Of a DNA stretch of 64,000 bases, positions 1 through 9,355 are shown one piece after another. The position numbers and the translations under genes are program-made. The DNA lies in contig NZ_JAHUBR010000001.1 of assembly GCF_025376885.1 (NCBI RefSeq), forward strand, positions 558,001 to 622,000, written 5' to 3'. Below the pieces are notes generated by a model. The model searched no databases and had not been told where the DNA came from. It saw nothing but the letters and a program-made list of their open reading frames with translations. Each line of letters starts with the position of its first letter. Position 1 is the stretch's first letter. The DNA comes from Pseudoruegeria sp. SHC-113. GTDB taxonomy: Bacteria > Pseudomonadota > Alphaproteobacteria > Rhodobacterales > Rhodobacteraceae.

Positions 1-222
1 TGGCTCGGCGACGAAACCCCCGGCCATATGGCCACGTGGGAGTTTCTGGACCGCCGGATCGACAACGTGATGCAGATCGAAATGGCCAAGGCCAGCGCGC
101 GGAAGAACCCGCTGCTGAAGCCGCTCATGGCCGGGCAGGACTGGCTGTTTTCGCAAGTCAAAGCCCCGCCCGCCCGCGCTGCGCGCCGCGATCTGCCCGG
201 CGCGATCTGGCCTGAGCAATAA
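1..222 (+). CDS. COQ9-like protein, C-terminal part (cut by window start)
   Basis: The reading frame is open from base 1 to a TAA at 220-222, so the 5' part lies outside the window. The 73 visible residues include WLGDETPGH, then FLDRRIDNVMQIEMAKA and a basic Pro-rich tail. This resembles the C-terminus of COQ9-family proteins, lipid-binding accessory factors of ubiquinone biosynthesis whose last helix begins with a FLDRRI-type motif. The next gene on the same strand starts 27 bases later and is a quinone oxidoreductase, a fitting neighbour. The family call rests on a short tail and is moderate. Confidence 0.6.
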   Translation, partial: WLGDETPGHMATWEFLDRRIDNVMQIEMAKASARKNPLLKPLMAGQDWLFSQVKAPPARAARRDLPGAIWPEQ

Positions 223-249
223 CCCCTCCGCGAAGAAGGACAGCGCCCG

Positions 250-1230
250 ATGAGCGATACCATGCGCGCGATCGAAATTTCCAAACCGGGTGGGCCCGAA
301 GTGCTGCGCCTCACCGACCGCCCGATCCCTGTCGCCCGCGCGGGCGAGATCGTGATCCGGCTCGCCTATGCCGGGGTCAATCGCCCCGACGCGCTGCAAC
401 GCGCTGGCATGTATGCGCCGCCGCCGTCCGCCAGCGATCTGCCGGGGCTGGAGGGCGCGGGCACCATTACCGAGGTCGGCGCGGGTGTCAGTGGCTGGAA
501 GGTGGGCGAAAAGGTCTGCGCCCTGCTGCCCGGCGGCGGTTATGCGGACTACGTCTCCTGCCCGGCGGCCCATGCGCTGCCGATCCCCAAGGGGCTGGAT
601 CTGAAACAGGCCGCCTGCCTGCCGGAAACCTATTTCACCGTCTGGTCCAACGTCTTCATGCGCGGTGGCCTGCAGGCGGGCGAGCGCTTTTTGGTGCACG
701 GCGGCTCTTCCGGCATAGGCACCACGGCGATCCAGCTCGCCCGCCATTTCGGCGCGCGAGTGTTCACCACGGCTGGCTCCGAGGAAAAATGCGCGGTCTG
801 CCGCGATCTGGGCGCGGAAGTGGCGATGAACTACCGCGAGGCGGATTTCGTGAAGGTGCTGCAGGCCGAGGGCGGGGCCAACCTGATCCTGGACATGGTC
901 GGCGGCGACTATATCGCCCGCAACATCCGCGCGCTGGCCGATGAGGGCCGCATGGTCCATATCGCCTTCCTGCAGGGCCCCAAGGCCGAGATCAACTTCG
1001 CCCAGGTGATGGCCCGCCGCCTCACGATCACCGGCAGCACCCTGCGCCCGCAAAGCGATCTCGCCAAGGCGCGGATCGCGGATCAACTGCGCGAGCACGT
1101 TTGGCCGCTTCTGGAAGCCGGGCGCATCGCTCCGGTGATGGACAGCGAGTTCGCGCTGGAAGAGGCCGCGAGCGCCCACGCGCGCATGGAAAGCTCCGGC
1201 CACATCGGGAAGATCGTGCTTAAGATCTAG
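250..1230 (+). CDS. NAD(P)H-quinone oxidoreductase (zeta-crystallin/PIG3 type)
   Basis: A 326-residue medium-chain dehydrogenase/reductase without zinc ligands, of the quinone oxidoreductase group that reduces quinones with NADPH. The N-terminal GroES-like domain holds NRPDALQRAG and GLEGAGTI (about residues 44-72). The nucleotide-binding stretch VHGGSSGIGTTAIQLA is at residues 149-164. Length is typical. The ATG at 250 has AAGGA about nine bases upstream; a second ATG at 262 is possible. It probably forms an operon with the COQ9-like gene. Its stop overlaps the stop of the convergent cupin gene by a few bases, so no terminator fits between them. Confidence 0.9.
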   Translation: MSDTMRAIEISKPGGPEVLRLTDRPIPVARAGEIVIRLAYAGVNRPDALQRAGMYAPPPSASDLPGLEGAGTITEVGAGVSGWKVGEKVCALLPGGGYADYVSCPAAHALPIPKGLDLKQAACLPETYFTVWSNVFMRGGLQAGERFLVHGGSSGIGTTAIQLARHFGARVFTTAGSEEKCAVCRDLGAEVAMNYREADFVKVLQAEGGANLILDMVGGDYIARNIRALADEGRMVHIAFLQGPKAEINFAQVMARRLTITGSTLRPQSDLAKARIADQLREHVWPLLEAGRIAPVMDSEFALEEAASAHARMESSGHIGKIVLKI

Positions 1231-1745
1231 CGGATGAAGCGCTCCACGTAATCCTCGCCAAGCCCGACATCCGCGAAATGCTTGCGGCACATGTCGATCT
1301 TGGTGAAGACGTCCTCGTAGCCCAAAACCTCGCCCCAGGGGTCGACGTAACACATCACGCCGTTGACCTGAAAATAGGTGATCATCTCTTCCACATCTTC
1401 CGGAACAACGAGGGTGTGGGTCTCGCCGGGCGGCTCGTAAACGTAAGCGCCCGGTGTCGCCTCCCAATCGTGCTCAAGGTAGTGCCAGCGCCCCTTTAGC
1501 ACGAAGCCATGCACCGGCTGCGGATGGCGGTGGCGCGACAGCACCCCGGCCTTGCGCACCTTCAAGAGGTTCATCCAGTAGCCCTGCGAGCGGTTCAGGC
1601 AGAGCGGGCGGAACCAGACGTTCTCCGCCTGCGGCACCCAGAGCCGCTCATCCTCCGGCACCGCGTCGGGGATCACGATCTCCTCCAGCGCATCCCGAGG
1701 GAAAGGCAACTGGTAGGGCATCTTCGGGTCTGTATCTTTTGCCAT
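1227..1745 (-). CDS. Cupin protein, 2,4'-dihydroxyacetophenone dioxygenase-like
   Basis: A 172-residue single-cupin protein. The metal-binding cupin motifs are visible as HRHPQPVHGFVLKG and PPGETHTL, giving His ligands in both halves. The sequence resembles the 2,4'-dihydroxyacetophenone dioxygenase family, iron-dependent C-C cleaving enzymes, but the true substrate cannot be read from sequence. GAGGAGG lies just upstream of the ATG at 1745. It is the second gene of a pair with the SDR gene (nine-base gap), suggesting a small catabolic unit in which the SDR oxidises an alcohol or ketone linked to the cupin substrate. That link is inference. Confidence 0.75.
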   Translation of the reverse strand: MAKDTDPKMPYQLPFPRDALEEIVIPDAVPEDERLWVPQAENVWFRPLCLNRSQGYWMNLLKVRKAGVLSRHRHPQPVHGFVLKGRWHYLEHDWEATPGAYVYEPPGETHTLVVPEDVEEMITYFQVNGVMCYVDPWGEVLGYEDVFTKIDMCRKHFADVGLGEDYVERFIR

Positions 1746-1754
1746 GGGTCCTCC

Positions 1755-2456
1755 TCACATCGCCAGATATCCGCCGTCCACCGGGTAGACAGCCCCTGTC
1801 ACGAAACTGGCCTCCGCGCTCAACAGCCAGCCCACCAGCGCGGCCACCTCGCCGGGCTTGCCCCAGCGCTTCATCGGCGTGCGCGCCATGATGCCTTCGG
1901 TGCGGGCGGGGTCAGCGCGCAGAGCGCCGGTCATCTCGGTCTCGATCCAGCCGGGCGCCACGGCGTTCACCCGCACGCCTTCCGGAGCCCAGGCCCCGGC
2001 CAGAGCCTTCGTCAGCTGCGCCACGCCGCCTTTGGAGGCGGAATAGGCCGGCACCAAGGGCCCGCCGAAGGTGCTGAGCATTGAGGCGGTGTTCACGATC
2101 GCGCCGCCCGAAGCGGCCAGCAGGGGCTTGCCGGCCAAACAGCAGCGCATAGTGCCGGTCAAGTTCACATCCAGCACCTGCCGAAACACCTCGATGTCAA
2201 ATTCATCAACCCGCCGCAGGATGCCCGCGCAGTTCACCAGCCCATCCAGCGTGCCGATCTCTGAAAACAGCGCCGCCACCGAGGCTTCGCTGGTCACATC
2301 CAGCGCCCGCACCGATATGCCGTCCTGCGCCACGAACGCGGCGCGTTCCTCCTCAGAGGCCGACGCCGCGATCACTTCCCAGCCCGCCGCCGCCAAGCCG
2401 CGCGCTACACCCTCGCCGATCCCGCGCGTGCCGCCTGTCACCACTACCCGCTTCAT
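1755..2456 (-). CDS. SDR family oxidoreductase
   Basis: A 233-residue classical short-chain dehydrogenase/reductase. It has the N-terminal cofactor motif TGGTRGIG, the NCAG motif, the catalytic YSASKGG (Tyr-x3-Lys) and the C-terminal VYPVDGGYLAM. The start at 2456 is preferred over the in-frame ATG at 2468 because GGGAGG lies five bases upstream of it on the coding strand and the protein then begins MKRVVVTGG, as usual for the family. It is likely cotranscribed with the downstream cupin gene. The substrate is unknown. Confidence 0.88.
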   Translation of the reverse strand: MKRVVVTGGTRGIGEGVARGLAAAGWEVIAASASEEERAAFVAQDGISVRALDVTSEASVAALFSEIGTLDGLVNCAGILRRVDEFDIEVFRQVLDVNLTGTMRCCLAGKPLLAASGGAIVNTASMLSTFGGPLVPAYSASKGGVAQLTKALAGAWAPEGVRVNAVAPGWIETEMTGALRADPARTEGIMARTPMKRWGKPGEVAALVGWLLSAEASFVTGAVYPVDGGYLAM

Positions 2457-2532
2457 GCCGCCTCCCACGCCATGCCCACTACAGCCAGCCTACCCCGATT
2501 CCCGCGCCGCGCAATCGGCCCTCTCTTCTGAC

Positions 2533-2582
2533 AGGAAATATCCCGGGGGAGACCCCGTCAGGGGCCGGGGGCAGCGCCCCCA
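2533..2582. repeat. GC-rich intergenic repeat, AAATAYCC family, copy 1
   Basis: Between RNase T2 and the SDR gene, both on the minus strand. It starts GGAAATATCCCGGGGG and contains CCCC-GTCA-GGGG and GGGGGC-AGC-GCCCCC hairpins (the latter at 2567-2581). Related elements occur at 9247-9345 and 54801-54845. It sits just past the 3' end of the RNase gene and could act as its terminator. Confidence 0.6.
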
Positions 2583-2592
2583 AACTCAGGGC

Positions 2593-3228
2593 TCAGTCCA
2601 CAGGCTCCAGCAGGGCCTTCGCACTGCAATCCCGGATCACATCCGCCCCGCAGCGCCGCGGGGCCAGATCCTTCGTCAGGCAGATCCGCGCTTCCTGAAT
2701 ATGGCCATCCCGACAGGTCAGCGTGATCCCGTCCGGCGTCAGCCTGGGGTTCTGCGCCAGGAAGGCCTCCTCAACCACCGAAGCCGGCAGGCGCACCGTG
2801 CGATCAAGCCGGCGCAGCACCTCTGGCCGAGTCACGCCCTCATAGGCCGCACGGGCCTGCGCGAAGTAGTCCGGGGCGGAAAGCCCCGAACAGCGCCCGT
2901 GTTTCTTCCACTGATACCAGGCCGAACCCGCGCTCCCCATGATGTCGGCCATGGCAGCCGTTTCGCCGCGCGTGGCCTCCCGGTGGGGCGTGCGGCAATA
3001 GCTTGGCCAGCCGCGCTCATATTGCGGCCAGAGCCCGTGCATCACCCAGCCAAACCCGCTGCCGCCGTCGCATTGCGGCGCGCCCTTCGCGCGGCCCTCC
3101 AGCTTGCACCAGTTCGGCGACCAGCTCAGCGCCAGCACGTAGTAGTCGAACTCGCCGGCCCGCTCGCCCTCGGCCCGCGCCGCCCCCGCGAAGGCCATCG
3201 CCAGCAGCATGGCCATGATCACACGCAT
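2593..3228 (-). CDS. Ribonuclease T2 family protein, secreted
   Basis: A 211-residue RNase T2 protein with a signal peptide (about residues 1-19, ending AGAARA). The two catalytic segments are clear: MHGLWPQY near residue 63 (CAS1, catalytic His) and YQWKKHGRCSG near residue 104 (CAS2, Glu replaced by Lys next to the second His). LSWSPNWC precedes CAS1. Several Cys residues could form disulfides in the periplasm. Members cleave single-stranded RNA to 3'-phosphates through 2',3'-cyclic intermediates. A GGGAAGAG motif lies before the ATG. It faces trcR across a 145-base divergent promoter region. Confidence 0.9.
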   Translation of the reverse strand: MRVIMAMLLAMAFAGAARAEGERAGEFDYYVLALSWSPNWCKLEGRAKGAPQCDGGSGFGWVMHGLWPQYERGWPSYCRTPHREATRGETAAMADIMGSAGSAWYQWKKHGRCSGLSAPDYFAQARAAYEGVTRPEVLRRLDRTVRLPASVVEEAFLAQNPRLTPDGITLTCRDGHIQEARICLTKDLAPRRCGADVIRDCSAKALLEPVD

Positions 3229-3373
3229 TTGCTCTTCCCTCTTTGCCTTTGCGGCACTATATACGCGGGAAGTTCCCCGACAACGTGAACCCGTCCCGCC
3301 CCGGCAGGACCGTCCCGAAAGGGGCGAAGGGAAACGCTTTGTCTGTCGTTAGGACGTGAAAGGAGTAAGACCG

Positions 3374-4135
3374 ATGGCCAAACCGCTCATGGCGAAGGCA
3401 ACCGCCGTCTGGCTGGTAGACAACACGACGCTGACCTTCAAACAGGTCGCCGATTTCTGCGGGCTGCACGAGCTCGAAGTGCAGGGCATAGCCGATGGCG
3501 ACGTGGCCACCGGCGTGAAGGGTTTTGACCCGATCGCCAACAACCAGCTGACCCAGGAAGAGATCGACAAGGCCGAGGCCGATCCGCTGCACAAGCTGAA
3601 GCTGAAGTTCAACCCGGCCGCCGTGGGCGAGGAAAAACGCCGCGGCCCGCGTTACACGCCGCTGTCCAAGCGTCAGGACCGCCCGGCCTCCATCCTCTGG
3701 CTGGTGAAATTCCACCCCGAGCTGTCTGATGGCCAGATCTCCAAACTCGTCGGCACCACCAAGCCGACGATCCAGGCGATCCGCGAGCGCACCCATTGGA
3801 ACATCGCCAACATCCAGCCGATCGACCCGGTCGCCTTGGGCCTCTGCAAGCAGAGCGAGCTGGATCTTGCCGTGCAGAAAGCCGCTGCGAAACGCGCCGC
3901 CGAAGGCGTGGTGATGAGCGATGACGAGCGCCGCAAGCTCGTCTCCACCGAGCAGTCGCTGACGATGGAAACCGAGCCGAAGATCCCCACCGCGATCGAA
4001 GGGCTGGAAACCTTCACGCTGGGCGGCGATCCGCGCGGCGACGAGGACGAGGACGACAAGAAAGACGGTGATTTCCTTGACGCCGACAGCTTCTTCAACC
4101 TGCCCGAAGGCGGCGACGAGGACGAGCAGCCCTAA
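3374..4135 (+). CDS. trcR: Cell cycle transcriptional regulator TrcR (DUF1013)
   Basis: A 253-residue DUF1013 protein beginning MAKPLMAKATAVWLVDNTTL, with helix-turn-helix-like segments (FKQVADFCGLHELEVQGIADG and, later, SDGQISKLVGTTKPTIQAI). The C-terminus is strongly acidic (residues about 225-253). In Caulobacter the DUF1013 protein TrcR tracks with RNA polymerase and affects the cell cycle; the same role here is by homology. The ATG at 3374 is chosen over a GTG at 3356 because AGGAG is at 3361-3365. A strong terminator follows at 4159. Confidence 0.88.
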   Translation: MAKPLMAKATAVWLVDNTTLTFKQVADFCGLHELEVQGIADGDVATGVKGFDPIANNQLTQEEIDKAEADPLHKLKLKFNPAAVGEEKRRGPRYTPLSKRQDRPASILWLVKFHPELSDGQISKLVGTTKPTIQAIRERTHWNIANIQPIDPVALGLCKQSELDLAVQKAAAKRAAEGVVMSDDERRKLVSTEQSLTMETEPKIPTAIEGLETFTLGGDPRGDEDEDDKKDGDFLDADSFFNLPEGGDEDEQP

Positions 4136-4158
4136 GCGGCTGAGCTTTCGAACAACCC

Positions 4159-4195
4159 AAAAACCCCGCGCTGCAAGGCGTGGGGTTTTTCTTTT
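4159..4195 (+). terminator. Rho-independent terminator of trcR
   Basis: Thirteen-bp stem (one G-T pair) AAAAACCCCGCGC / GCGTGGGGTTTTT with a six-base loop, running into a T-rich tract. It lies 23 bases after the trcR stop. Confidence 0.85.
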
Positions 4196-4281
4196 CCCTT
4201 CGCCTGAGCCTTGCGCAGGAAGCGGATCGCTTGTGCCACTTGGGCACATGATGGTGTGCTCACCGCAACGAGATCTGCCCC

Positions 4282-4878
4282 ATGCAACAAACCACCCTCG
4301 CCCTCCTGCTGTTTCTCTTTCCGCTGGCTTATAGTCCCGGACCGGGGAACCTGTTCTTCGCCGGGATCGGTGCCCGTTTCGGCGTGAAAGCCTCGCTCCC
4401 GGCCAGCGCCGGGTACCATCTGGCGACCTTCGCGCTCACGCTCTCGATCGGCCTCGGCTTCTCGGGTCTTCTCCACGCAAGCCCTCTGCTGTTTCAGATC
4501 CTGCGCTTTGCGGGAGCAGCCTATGTCCTCTGGCTGGCTGTCGGGTTTCTGCGGGCCGGGGCAGAACGTGGCGAAGCGCAGGCGCGCAAGGCCTCTGCGT
4601 GGGATGGCGCGGTTCTATTGCTGCTCAACCCGAAGGCCTGGGTGATCATCGCGCTGATGTTCACCCAGTTCCTGCCAGCCTCCCAGCCGCCAGAACCCGC
4701 GCGCGTGGTCTGGATCGCCAGTGTCTTCACCCTCAACAATCTTGTCGCCTTCACCCTCTGGACCTGCGCAGGCGATCTCCTGCTGCGCCGGTTTCGAAAC
4801 CCGGATAAGGCGCGCTGGATGAACATCGCCCTCGGTGTCATGCTGCTCGCCGTGGCGCTTTGGCTCCTGTTGCGCTGA
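4282..4878 (+). CDS. LysE family translocator
   Basis: A 198-residue polytopic membrane protein with about six hydrophobic segments. The family signature appears near the N-terminus as YSPGPGNLFF followed by GARFGVKASL, and LLNPKAW begins the second half. LysE/RhtB proteins export amino acids and related small molecules; the substrate cannot be predicted here. It stands alone on the plus strand between the trcR terminator and the convergent carB. No strong ribosome binding site is visible before the ATG. Confidence 0.85.
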   Translation: MQQTTLALLLFLFPLAYSPGPGNLFFAGIGARFGVKASLPASAGYHLATFALTLSIGLGFSGLLHASPLLFQILRFAGAAYVLWLAVGFLRAGAERGEAQARKASAWDGAVLLLLNPKAWVIIALMFTQFLPASQPPEPARVVWIASVFTLNNLVAFTLWTCAGDLLLRRFRNPDKARWMNIALGVMLLAVALWLLLR

Positions 4879-4887
4879 TGGCCCAAA

Positions 4888-4919
4888 ACGCAAACACCCC
4901 CGCCGAAGCAGGGGTGCAT
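4888..4919 (-). terminator. Rho-independent terminator of carB
   Basis: Read on the minus strand, CACCCCTGC-TTCG-GCGGGGGTG forms a hairpin with one mismatch and a TTCG tetraloop, followed by TTTGCGTTTT. It lies 23 bases after the carB stop, in the gap shared with the convergent LysE gene. Confidence 0.8.
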
Positions 4920-4941
4920 GCGTGTCAGAGTCTGACCGAAA

Positions 4942-7900
4942 TCAGGCGCTTTGCAGCGGCTTCACCTCGATCTCACCTTCCCGGTCGGCCTTCATCGCCA
5001 GCGCGGCGGCGTGGCTGGCGGCGGCGGTGGTGAAATAGGGGATCTTGTCAAACAGCGCGACGGCGCGGATGTCGCGGCTGTCCTCGATGGCCTGCGGACC
5101 CTCGGTGGTGTTCATCACCAGATCGATCCCGCCGTCCTTGAGCATGTCCACGATGTTCGGGCGCCCCTCATAGACCTTGTTGACGATCTCGCACTCCACC
5201 CCGTTTTCACGCAGCCAGCCGGCTGTGCCGCGCGTGGCGACCACGGTGAAACCAAGCTCCGCCAGCACCTGCGCGGCTTCCTTCATGGCCGGGGTCTTGT
5301 CCTCATTCTTGATCGAAACGAAGACGCGGCCCGATTTCGGCAGGGCCACACCGGCGCCCATCTGGGCTTTCAGGAAGGCGCGGGCGAAGTTCTTGTCCGA
5401 GCCCATCACCTCGCCGGTGGAGCGCATTTCCGGCCCGAGGATCGTGTCCACGCCCGGGAAGCGGGCAAAGGGCAGCACGGCCTCTTTCACGGCGAAGGTG
5501 TCGATCTGCGGATCCACGAGGTCGAAGGCGGAAAGCTTCTCACCGGCCATCAACCGCGCGGCGATGGAGGCGATGGGCGAGTTCACGGCCTTGGCCACGA
5601 AGGGCACTGTGCGGGAGGCGCGCGGGTTCACCTCGATCAGGAAGATCTCCTGCTCACCGGCTTCATTGGCCTTGATCGCGAATTGCACGTTCATCAGGCC
5701 AACCACGTTCAGCTCTTTCGCCAGCGCCACCGTCTGGGCCTTCACCTCGTCGATCAGCGCGGCAGAGAGCGAGTAGGGCGGCAGCGAACAGGCGCTGTCG
5801 CCGGAGTGCACGCCGGCCTCCTCGATGTGCTGCATGATCCCGGCCACATGCACGTCGTCGCCATCGCAGAGCGCGTCCACGTCCAGTTCGGTTGCGCCGG
5901 AGAGGTAGCTGTCCAGCAGCACCGGGCTCTTGCCCGAAACCACCACGGCCTCGCGGATGTAGCGCTCGAGCTGCGCCATGTCGCGCACGATTTCCATCGC
6001 GCGGCCGCCCAGCACGTAAGAGGGGCGGATCACCAGCGGGAAGCCGATCTCACCCGCGATGCGCAGGGCTTCGGCGTCGGTGGAGGCGATGCCGTTCTTC
6101 GGCTGCTTCAGGCCAAGGCGGTTCACCAGCGCCTGGAAGCGCTCGCGGTCTTCGGCAAGGTCGATCGCGTCGGGCGTGGTGCCAAGGATCGGGATGCCCT
6201 CGGCCTCCAGCGCATTGGCAAGCTTCAGAGGCGTCTGGCCGCCGAATTGCACGATCACCCCGTGCAGCGTGCCGTTCTCCTGCTCCACGCGCAGGATCTC
6301 CATCACGTGCTCAAAGGAGAGCGGCTCGAAATAGAGGCGGTCGGAGGTATCGTAGTCGGTGGAGACGGTCTCCGGGTTGCAGTTGATCATCACTGTCTCA
6401 TAGCCCTGCTCGGTGAGCGAGAAGCAAGCGTGGCAGCAGCAGTAATCGAACTCGATGCCCTGACCGATGCGGTTCGGGCCACCGCCAAGGATGACGACCT
6501 TCTTGCGATCGGAGGGCCGCGCCTCGCATTCCACCTCGCCCATGACTGCGCTTTCATAGGTGGAATACATGTAGGGCGTCTGGGCCTCGAACTCGGCGGC
6601 GCAGGTGTCGATGCGCTTGAACACGGCCTTCACGCCGAGGTTCAGACGGGCGCGGCGCACGTTCTCTTCGGTGCGGCCCGTGAGCTTGGCAAGGCGGGCG
6701 TCGGTGAAGCCCATCATCTTGAGTTTGCGCAGGCCTTCTTCCGTCATCGGCAGGCCATCTTTGCGGATCATGCATTCCGCGCCGATGATCTCCCGGATGC
6801 GGGCAAGGAACCACGGATCAAAGGAGGTGATCTCCTGGATCTCGTCGTTGGAGAAGCCAAAGCGCATCGCATCGGCGATCACCCGCAGCCGGTCCGGCGT
6901 CTGCTGGGAGAGCGCCTTGGTCATGGCCTTGTCTATGGCGGCCTGGGCACCGGCGTCCTTGCCGACGAGGATCTGTGTGACGAGCGCATCGTCGTGATCG
7001 CGCAGCACCATGTCGGCGCGGGCTGGCAGGCCTTCCACGGCCACTTCGTCAAAGCCGGTGAGCCCGGTTTCCAGCGAGGCCAGCGCTTTCTGCATGCTCT
7101 CGTGGATCGTGCGGCCGATGGCCATGGCCTCGCCCACGGATTTCATCGCGGTGGTGAGGAAGGGCTGGGAGCCGGGGAATTTTTCGAAGGCAAAGCGCGG
7201 GATCTTGGTGACGACGTAGTCGATCGTTGGCTCGAAGGAGGCAGGCGTGACCTTGGTGATGTCGTTGTCCAGCTCATCGAGCGTGTAGCCCACGGCAAGT
7301 TTCGCGGCGATCTTGGCGATGGGGAAGCCCGTGGCCTTGGAGGCCAGCGCGGAGGAGCGGCTCACGCGCGGGTTCATCTCGATCACCACCATGCGGCCAT
7401 CGGCGGGGTTCACGGCCCATTGCACGTTGGAGCCGCCGGTTTCCACGCCGATCTCGCGCAGCACGGCGATCGAGCCGTTGCGCATGATCTGGTATTCCTT
7501 GTCCGTGAGCGTCAGCGCCGGGGCCACGGTGATGCTGTCGCCCGTGTGTACGCCCATCGGGTCCACGTTTTCGATGGCGCAGACGATGATGGCGTTGTCG
7601 GCCTTGTCGCGGACAACCTCCATCTCGTATTCCTTCCAGCCCAAGAGGCTTTCATCGACGAGGATCTGGTTCACCGGGGAGGCATCCATGCCGGTGCGGC
7701 AGAAGTGGATGTAATCATCGCGGTTGTAGGCCACGCCACCGCCGGTGCCGCCCAGCGTGAAGGCGGGGCGGATGATGGCGGGCAGGCCGATGTCTTCCAG
7801 CGCGTCCAGCGCGATCTGCACGCCGGCGTCCAGATCGGCATGGCCGTTGGCTTTCTTCGGCGCGGTCACGATGGTGGCGCGGGGGTTTTCAAGGCCGAGG

Positions 7901-8313
7901 CGGTCCATCGCCTCGCGGAACAGCTTGCGGTCCTCCGCCATCTCGATGGCGTCGCGCTTGGCGCCGATCATCTCCACGCCGAACTTCTCCAGCACGCCCA
8001 TCTCTTCCAGCGCGAGGGAGGTGTTCAGCCCGGTCTGCCCGCCCATCGTGGGCAGCAGCGCGTCGGGGCGTTCCTTTTCGATGATCTTGGCCACGACTTC
8101 CGGCGTGATTGGCTCGATGTAGGTGGCATCGGCCATGTCCGGGTCGGTCATGATCGTGGCCGGGTTGGAGTTCACCAGGATCACCCGGTAGCCTTCCTCG
8201 CGCAGCGCCTTGCAGGCCTGGGCGCCGGAGTAGTCGAACTCGCAGGCCTGGCCAATGACGATCGGGCCGGCGCCAATGATCATGATGGAGGAGATATCGG
8301 TTCTTTTTGGCAT
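4942..8313 (-). CDS. carB: Carbamoyl-phosphate synthase large subunit
   Basis: A 1123-residue CarB making carbamoyl phosphate for arginine and pyrimidine synthesis with the CarA glutaminase (not in this window). The duplicated ATP-grasp architecture is clear: [17 protein letters not shown] near the N-terminus and [17 protein letters not shown] opening the second half, each followed by a grasp domain with NPR motifs ([26 protein letters not shown]). An MGS-like allosteric domain begins near [10 protein letters not shown]. The start MPKRTDISS at 8313 is standard; in-frame codons upstream to 8370 encode no family sequence. It is about 50 residues longer than E. coli CarB through small insertions. 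Confidence 0.97.
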   Translation of the reverse strand: MPKRTDISSIMIIGAGPIVIGQACEFDYSGAQACKALREEGYRVILVNSNPATIMTDPDMADATYIEPITPEVVAKIIEKERPDALLPTMGGQTGLNTSLALEEMGVLEKFGVEMIGAKRDAIEMAEDRKLFREAMDRLGLENPRATIVTAPKKANGHADLDAGVQIALDALEDIGLPAIIRPAFTLGGTGGGVAYNRDDYIHFCRTGMDASPVNQILVDESLLGWKEYEMEVVRDKADNAIIVCAIENVDPMGVHTGDSITVAPALTLTDKEYQIMRNGSIAVLREIGVETGGSNVQWAVNPADGRMVVIEMNPRVSRSSALASKATGFPIAKIAAKLAVGYTLDELDNDITKVTPASFEPTIDYVVTKIPRFAFEKFPGSQPFLTTAMKSVGEAMAIGRTIHESMQKALASLETGLTGFDEVAVEGLPARADMVLRDHDDALVTQILVGKDAGAQAAIDKAMTKALSQQTPDRLRVIADAMRFGFSNDEIQEITSFDPWFLARIREIIGAECMIRKDGLPMTEEGLRKLKMMGFTDARLAKLTGRTEENVRRARLNLGVKAVFKRIDTCAAEFEAQTPYMYSTYESAVMGEVECEARPSDRKKVVILGGGPNRIGQGIEFDYCCCHACFSLTEQGYETVMINCNPETVSTDYDTSDRLYFEPLSFEHVMEILRVEQENGTLHGVIVQFGGQTPLKLANALEAEGIPILGTTPDAIDLAEDRERFQALVNRLGLKQPKNGIASTDAEALRIAGEIGFPLVIRPSYVLGGRAMEIVRDMAQLERYIREAVVVSGKSPVLLDSYLSGATELDVDALCDGDDVHVAGIMQHIEEAGVHSGDSACSLPPYSLSAALIDEVKAQTVALAKELNVVGLMNVQFAIKANEAGEQEIFLIEVNPRASRTVPFVAKAVNSPIASIAARLMAGEKLSAFDLVDPQIDTFAVKEAVLPFARFPGVDTILGPEMRSTGEVMGSDKNFARAFLKAQMGAGVALPKSGRVFVSIKNEDKTPAMKEAAQVLAELGFTVVATRGTAGWLRENGVECEIVNKVYEGRPNIVDMLKDGGIDLVMNTTEGPQAIEDSRDIRAVALFDKIPYFTTAAASHAAALAMKADREGEIEVKPLQSA

Positions 8314-8550
8314 ATGTCGGACCCCGGATGACTGGCAAGAAACTCGCGTGAGTGACTCGCGTGCGCGCAAATTGTCGTGGGTTATAGACAGGGAGCGCGA
8401 AGGTGCAACCCCTTGAGACGCGAAAGCGCGGGCAATTGCGTGCCCGCCAACCTGCGCCCCGCGCGTTTTTGCAAGGCAGCGCCGCTTCCCCCCTGTGATC
8501 GGCCCGATCCCGCCCTATGTTGAGAGCGCAGGAGAGGAGAGCCACAGCCG

Positions 8551-9225
8551 ATGACGATGACTGCCGAAACCAAGAGCCGCGCGCGCTCGGAAACGTCGCT
8601 CTGGGTGGAGTTCCTTGCCTTCTTCGTCGCCGGGCCCGTCGCGATCGCCGTTTTCATGCCGCCGGATAGGCTGTTTCCCATGCTCTTCGGGATCATGGTG
8701 CTTGGGCTTGTGCTGCTGCACCTGACGCCGGGCTTCAAATGGCGGCTGCTAAAGCAAAGCTGGGGCGGGGTGGAGTGGCGCGCCGTCTGGCTGATGGGGG
8801 CGCTGACGGCGGTGGTCTCCTTCGTGGTGATGCAGCTTTTGGCGCCTGAGCAGATGTTCGGCCTCTTCACCCGCGTGCCGTGGTTCTTCTTCCTGATCCT
8901 GATCCCCGGCTACACGCTGCTTTCGGCGCTGCCGCAGGAGATCGTCTTCCGCGTGCTCTACTTCCGCCGCTACCGCGCCATCCTGCCCAAGGGCCGCGCG
9001 GCGCTTCTGCTGAACGGCGCGATCTTCTCGCTGGCGCATCTGATGTATTGGAGCGTGACTGTCTGCTTGCTCACCTTCTTCGCCGGCGTGATGTTCGCCT
9101 GGGCCTACAAGGAGAAACACAGCCTCGGCCTCGCCGTGGCCATGCACGCCATCGCGGGCTGTGTGTTGTTTCTCTTCGGGATGGGCGTGTTCTTCTACTC
9201 CGGAAACGTCGTTCGGCCCTTCTGA
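8551..9225 (+). CDS. CPBP family intramembrane glutamic endopeptidase
   Basis: A 224-residue membrane protein with six or more hydrophobic segments and the CPBP/Abi signature: LPQEIVFRVLYFRRY (a Gln-Glu version of the EExxxR motif), then FSLAHL and AMHAIAG, each contributing a His. These residues form the active site in Rce1-type intramembrane proteases. Bacterial members often act in peptide processing or bacteriocin immunity, but nothing nearby suggests a substrate. GGAG lies 11 bases before the ATG. The gene is divergent from carB. Confidence 0.85.
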   Translation: MTMTAETKSRARSETSLWVEFLAFFVAGPVAIAVFMPPDRLFPMLFGIMVLGLVLLHLTPGFKWRLLKQSWGGVEWRAVWLMGALTAVVSFVVMQLLAPEQMFGLFTRVPWFFFLILIPGYTLLSALPQEIVFRVLYFRRYRAILPKGRAALLLNGAIFSLAHLMYWSVTVCLLTFFAGVMFAWAYKEKHSLGLAVAMHAIAGCVLFLFGMGVFFYSGNVVRPF

Positions 9226-9246
9226 CTTGCTCTTCAGCTTGGCGAA

Positions 9247-9345
9247 AATATCCCCGCCGGAGGCATGAAGTTTTTCGGCTCTGGCGCTTTCGCGCCAGAC
9301 CGGGGCGGGGGCTCTGCCCCCGCACCCCCGAGGTATTTGACGCGA
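9247..9345. repeat. GC-rich intergenic repeat, AAATAYCC family, copy 2
   Basis: Fills the convergent gap between the CPBP gene and cfa. It has AAAATATCCCC at one end and the reverse-strand equivalent AAATACCTCGGGGG at the other. Inside are two perfect hairpins, TCTGGCGC/GCGCCAGA (9280-9299) and GCGGGGGC/GCCCCCGC (9305-9323). It probably terminates both flanking genes. Confidence 0.65.
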
Positions 9346-9355
9346 GAGGAAAGGG

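Noticed and set aside
1227-1230. Overlapping stop codons of the oxidoreductase and cupin genes as a regulatory overlap
   Set aside because: Short convergent overlaps are common in compact genomes and nothing else suggests antisense control.
3356-3373. Longer N-terminus of TrcR from a GTG
   Set aside because: AGGAG lies within this stretch and is correctly spaced from the ATG at 3374, so the extension would contain its own ribosome binding site.
4951-8331. Very long open frame antisense to carB
   Set aside because: It spans carB on the opposite strand. The translation is rich in His/Arg/Gly with no motif; such frames arise from GC-rich third positions. carB is complete and certain.
8428-8447. 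Hairpin GCGGGCA-N6-TGCCCGC in the carB leader, considered as an attenuator
   Set aside because: A single seven-bp stem with no T run, no leader peptide and no alternative pairing; not enough for an attenuator call.
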